A stretch of DNA of 64,000 nucleotides. It comes from Planctomycetota bacterium. Lineage in GTDB: Bacteria > Planctomycetota > GCA-002687715 > DRQF01. The stretch covers positions 248,001 through 312,000 of the forward strand of contig JACKGY010000005.1 of the NCBI GenBank assembly GCA_020639295.1, given 5' to 3'. The position numbers and the translations under genes are program-made. Positions 62,422 to 64,000 of the stretch are shown one piece after another; position 1 is the stretch's first letter; every line of letters begins with the position of its first letter. A model generated the notes under the pieces. The model had not been told where the DNA came from. It saw nothing but the letters and a program-made list of their open reading frames with translations, and ran no database searches.

Positions 62422-62767
62422 TGCGTTTCCCGGGCCGAGACCGTCGCGCGGCCCGGCGTCCGGTGGATCGGACGATCCGACCGCGAGGTCCCGGGCGCAG
62501 GGCTGGAGCGCGAGCTTCCGTTCGGCTCAGGGCGTCGCCCGCCATGCGGAGTCCCGGGGCGGACTTCAGGGCCGGTCGACGGCGACGGACTGGCGACTTT
62601 GATCGGCAAAGACCTTTCTCGTCGCCCGCGACGATCTTTCCGTCACCGGCGACGACCCCGTGATCGGAGGAATCCGCGAGAATAGGGCGACAAGGCCACG
62701 ATTTTCCTCCCGGCACCGCACCGGGCCGGTCACCGGCCCGGGCGCAGGGAAGAGAAAGGAAAGCGTG
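62422..62767. other. intergenic region upstream of the NfeD-like gene
   Basis: 346 bp without a supported gene. It contains a 7-bp inverted repeat TCGTCGC/GCGACGA (62619-62634) followed by TCTTTCC, and a 10-bp inverted repeat at 62721-62741. No -10/-35 pair is convincing. Confidence 0.5.
62721..62741. repeat. 10-bp inverted repeat upstream of the NfeD-like gene
   Basis: CCGGGCCGGT, one central base, ACCGGCCCGG. It ends 26 bases before ATG 62768. Could be an operator or a leader hairpin; in a GC-rich genome chance is a real alternative. Confidence 0.4.
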
Positions 62768-63400
62768 ATGGCAGACAGCCTCGAAATGACCCTCTGGAGC
62801 CTCGCGATCCTCGGCACGATCATCTTCGTGCTCAAGCTCGCGATGATGTTCGTGGGGATGGACGGCCACGGCGACGGTGATCTCGATCACGGCGGTGCCG
62901 ATTTTGGCGATCATGGCGATGGCGACTTCGGCGATCACGGCGACGGCGACTTCGGCGACCACGACGTCAGCCACGATCATGGCAGCGAGGATTCGACCAG
63001 CGCCTTCAACCTGCTGTCCCTGCAATCCCTCGCCTGCCTGGCGATGAGCGTCGGCTGGATGGGGCTCGGCATGATGCGGAGCTTCCAGTCACCCGGCTGG
63101 CTGGCCTTGACCGTGGCCGCCGTCTTCGGTCTGTTGATGGTCTGGTTCATGGGCTTCTTGCTGCGCAAGGCGCGCCGCCTGGAGTCCTCCGGCACGCTCG
63201 ACCTGCGCAACGCGGTCGGCCGGAGCGGAACCGTCTATCTCGGCATCCCGAAGGGTGGCGTCGGGCAGGTCCAGGTCGTCGTGCAGGGACGCCTGGCCAC
63301 CCTGGAGGCGCGCAGCGAACTCGATCTCCTGCCCACCGGAACCAAGGTGCTGGTCTCGTCGGTAGACCCGAACGGCACCCTCGTCGTCTCGCCGGCTTGA
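62768..63400 (+). CDS. NfeD/YqiJ-like membrane protein with His/Asp/Gly-rich repeat
   Basis: 210 aa, ATG 62768 after AAGGAAAG. First transmembrane helix about 9-30, then a loop of Gly/Asp/His repeats (GDHGDGDF units, about 36-75), two further helices near 80-135, and a C-terminal OB-fold-like domain (LRNAVGRSGTVYLGI, then LLPTGTKVLVSSVDPNGTL). This organisation, and a flotillin gene starting 33 bases downstream, identify the NfeD-type partner of SPFH proteins. Three 24-bp tandem units encode the repeat. The loop could bind divalent metals; not shown. Confidence 0.8.
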   Translation: MADSLEMTLWSLAILGTIIFVLKLAMMFVGMDGHGDGDLDHGGADFGDHGDGDFGDHGDGDFGDHDVSHDHGSEDSTSAFNLLSLQSLACLAMSVGWMGLGMMRSFQSPGWLALTVAAVFGLLMVWFMGFLLRKARRLESSGTLDLRNAVGRSGTVYLGIPKGGVGQVQVVVQGRLATLEARSELDLLPTGTKVLVSSVDPNGTLVVSPA

Positions 63401-63432
63401 ACGGCCGGCTCGCCTGTCCAGAGAGGAGGAAC

Positions 63433-64000
63433 CATGTCCCCGATCATTCCCGTCTTCGCGGCCTTCGACCCGACGGTGATCATGCCGCTGGTCGTGCTCG
63501 CCCTGATCATCTTCTTCGTCTTCGCCTTCATCGCGACCCGGTTCAAACGCTGCCCGTCCAACCGCATCCTGGTGATCTTCGGCAAGGTAGGTCGCAACAA
63601 GTCGTCCCGCTGCATCCACGGCGGCGGCGCCTTCATCATCCCGCTGATCCAGGACTACGCCTACCTCGACCTCGTACCCCTCACCATCGAGATCGACCTG
63701 GTCGGCGCGCTGTCCAAGAAGAACATCCGCGTCAACGTGCCCAGCACCTTCACGGTCGGCATCTCGACCCGGCCCGAGATCATGCAGAATGCCGCCGAGC
63801 GCCTGCTGGGCCTCGGTGACAAGGAGATCCGCAACCAGGCCGCCGACATCATCCTCGGCCAGATGCGCCTGGTGATCGCGACCCTGTCGATCGAGGAGAT
63901 CAACCAGGACCGCGAGAAGTTCCTCGAGCTGGTCAACGTGAACGTCGGCGCCGAGCTGCAGAAGATCGGCCTCGAGATGATCAACGTCAACATCCGCGAC
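63433..64000 (+). CDS. flotillin-like SPFH domain protein (3' end beyond window)
   Basis: 189 residues visible from ATG 63433 with a near-perfect AGAGGAGGAACC upstream; it runs off the window without a stop. One N-terminal membrane helix (about 12-36) is followed by the SPFH/band 7 domain: NRILVIFGKVGRNKSSRCIHGG, AFIIPLIQDYAYLDLVPLTI, VPSTFTVGISTRPEIMQNAAERLL and LGQMRLVIATLSIEEINQDREKF. It matches YuaG/FloT-type flotillins that organise membrane microdomains, here with an NfeD-like partner upstream. The coiled-coil C-terminal part is not in view. Confidence 0.92.

Overview
The window is about 64 kb of high-GC chromosome from a diderm (Gram-negative) bacterium. Cues are a KdsB-type CMP-Kdo synthase, a GnnA/WlbA-like sugar dehydrogenase, lipoproteins, anhydromuropeptide recycling (AnmK), sigma-54 with an NtrC-type regulator, a split gcvPA/gcvPB glycine decarboxylase, flotillin/NfeD, and large secreted proteins with G8, SBBP and FG-GAP repeats. 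The mix resembles Planctomycetota or a related deep lineage. That placement is an inference from gene content, not a phylogenetic result.

Layout. 1-10.5 kb: DASS transporter (cut by the window edge), tRNA-Thr, anmK, an NtrC-family regulator with a lipoprotein and a soluble histidine kinase, a LysM protein, then lipoprotein-kdsB-pyrG-DUF1844. 10.5-16.5 kb: a hypothetical gene and a two-gene operon (DUF4388/TPR/beta-propeller membrane protein plus an MglA-like protein with a broken P-loop). 16.7-21.6 kb: gcvT-gcvH-gcvPA-gcvPB plus a LipM-like octanoyltransferase. 23-29 kb: two large secreted proteins, one a G8-domain protein resembling animal CEMIP/TMEM2/PKHD1L1. 30-35.7 kb: methylmalonyl-CoA epimerase and a biotin-dependent acyl-CoA carboxylase operon behind a clear sigma-70-type promoter, ending in a GT-C membrane protein. 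37.6-42.1 kb: ffs (SRP RNA)-dnaX-ybaB-recR followed by rpoN. 42.4-45.3 kb: a zinc-ribbon Ser/Thr kinase, a VTT membrane protein and a PhyH-like dioxygenase.

45.5-52.1 kb is an integrative element in a tRNA-Arg(ACG) gene. A 44-bp direct repeat of the tRNA 3' half marks both ends, a tyrosine recombinase lies at the right end, and pairs of the 9-mer ACTCGGCAC with 11-bp period lie inside each end. Its cargo is one AT-richer 544-aa gene of unknown function with a possible C-terminal HEPN-like motif, interrupted upstream by a 3.2-kb IS-like unit that encodes two DDE recombinases, one of them badly frameshifted.

52-64 kb: a GT2/ArnT-like pair, an ECF sigma factor with a cysteine-rich membrane partner (probable anti-sigma), a GnnA-like dehydrogenase, sfsA, a subtilisin with FG-GAP repeats, thiol peroxidase tpx, and an NfeD-like protein with a flotillin (cut by the window end).

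The most promising leads are the small integrative element and its uncharacterised cargo, the pseudo-GTPase/DUF4388 operon, the bacterial G8/CEMIP-like protein, and the perfect inverted repeats placed just upstream of the epimerase and kinase start codons.
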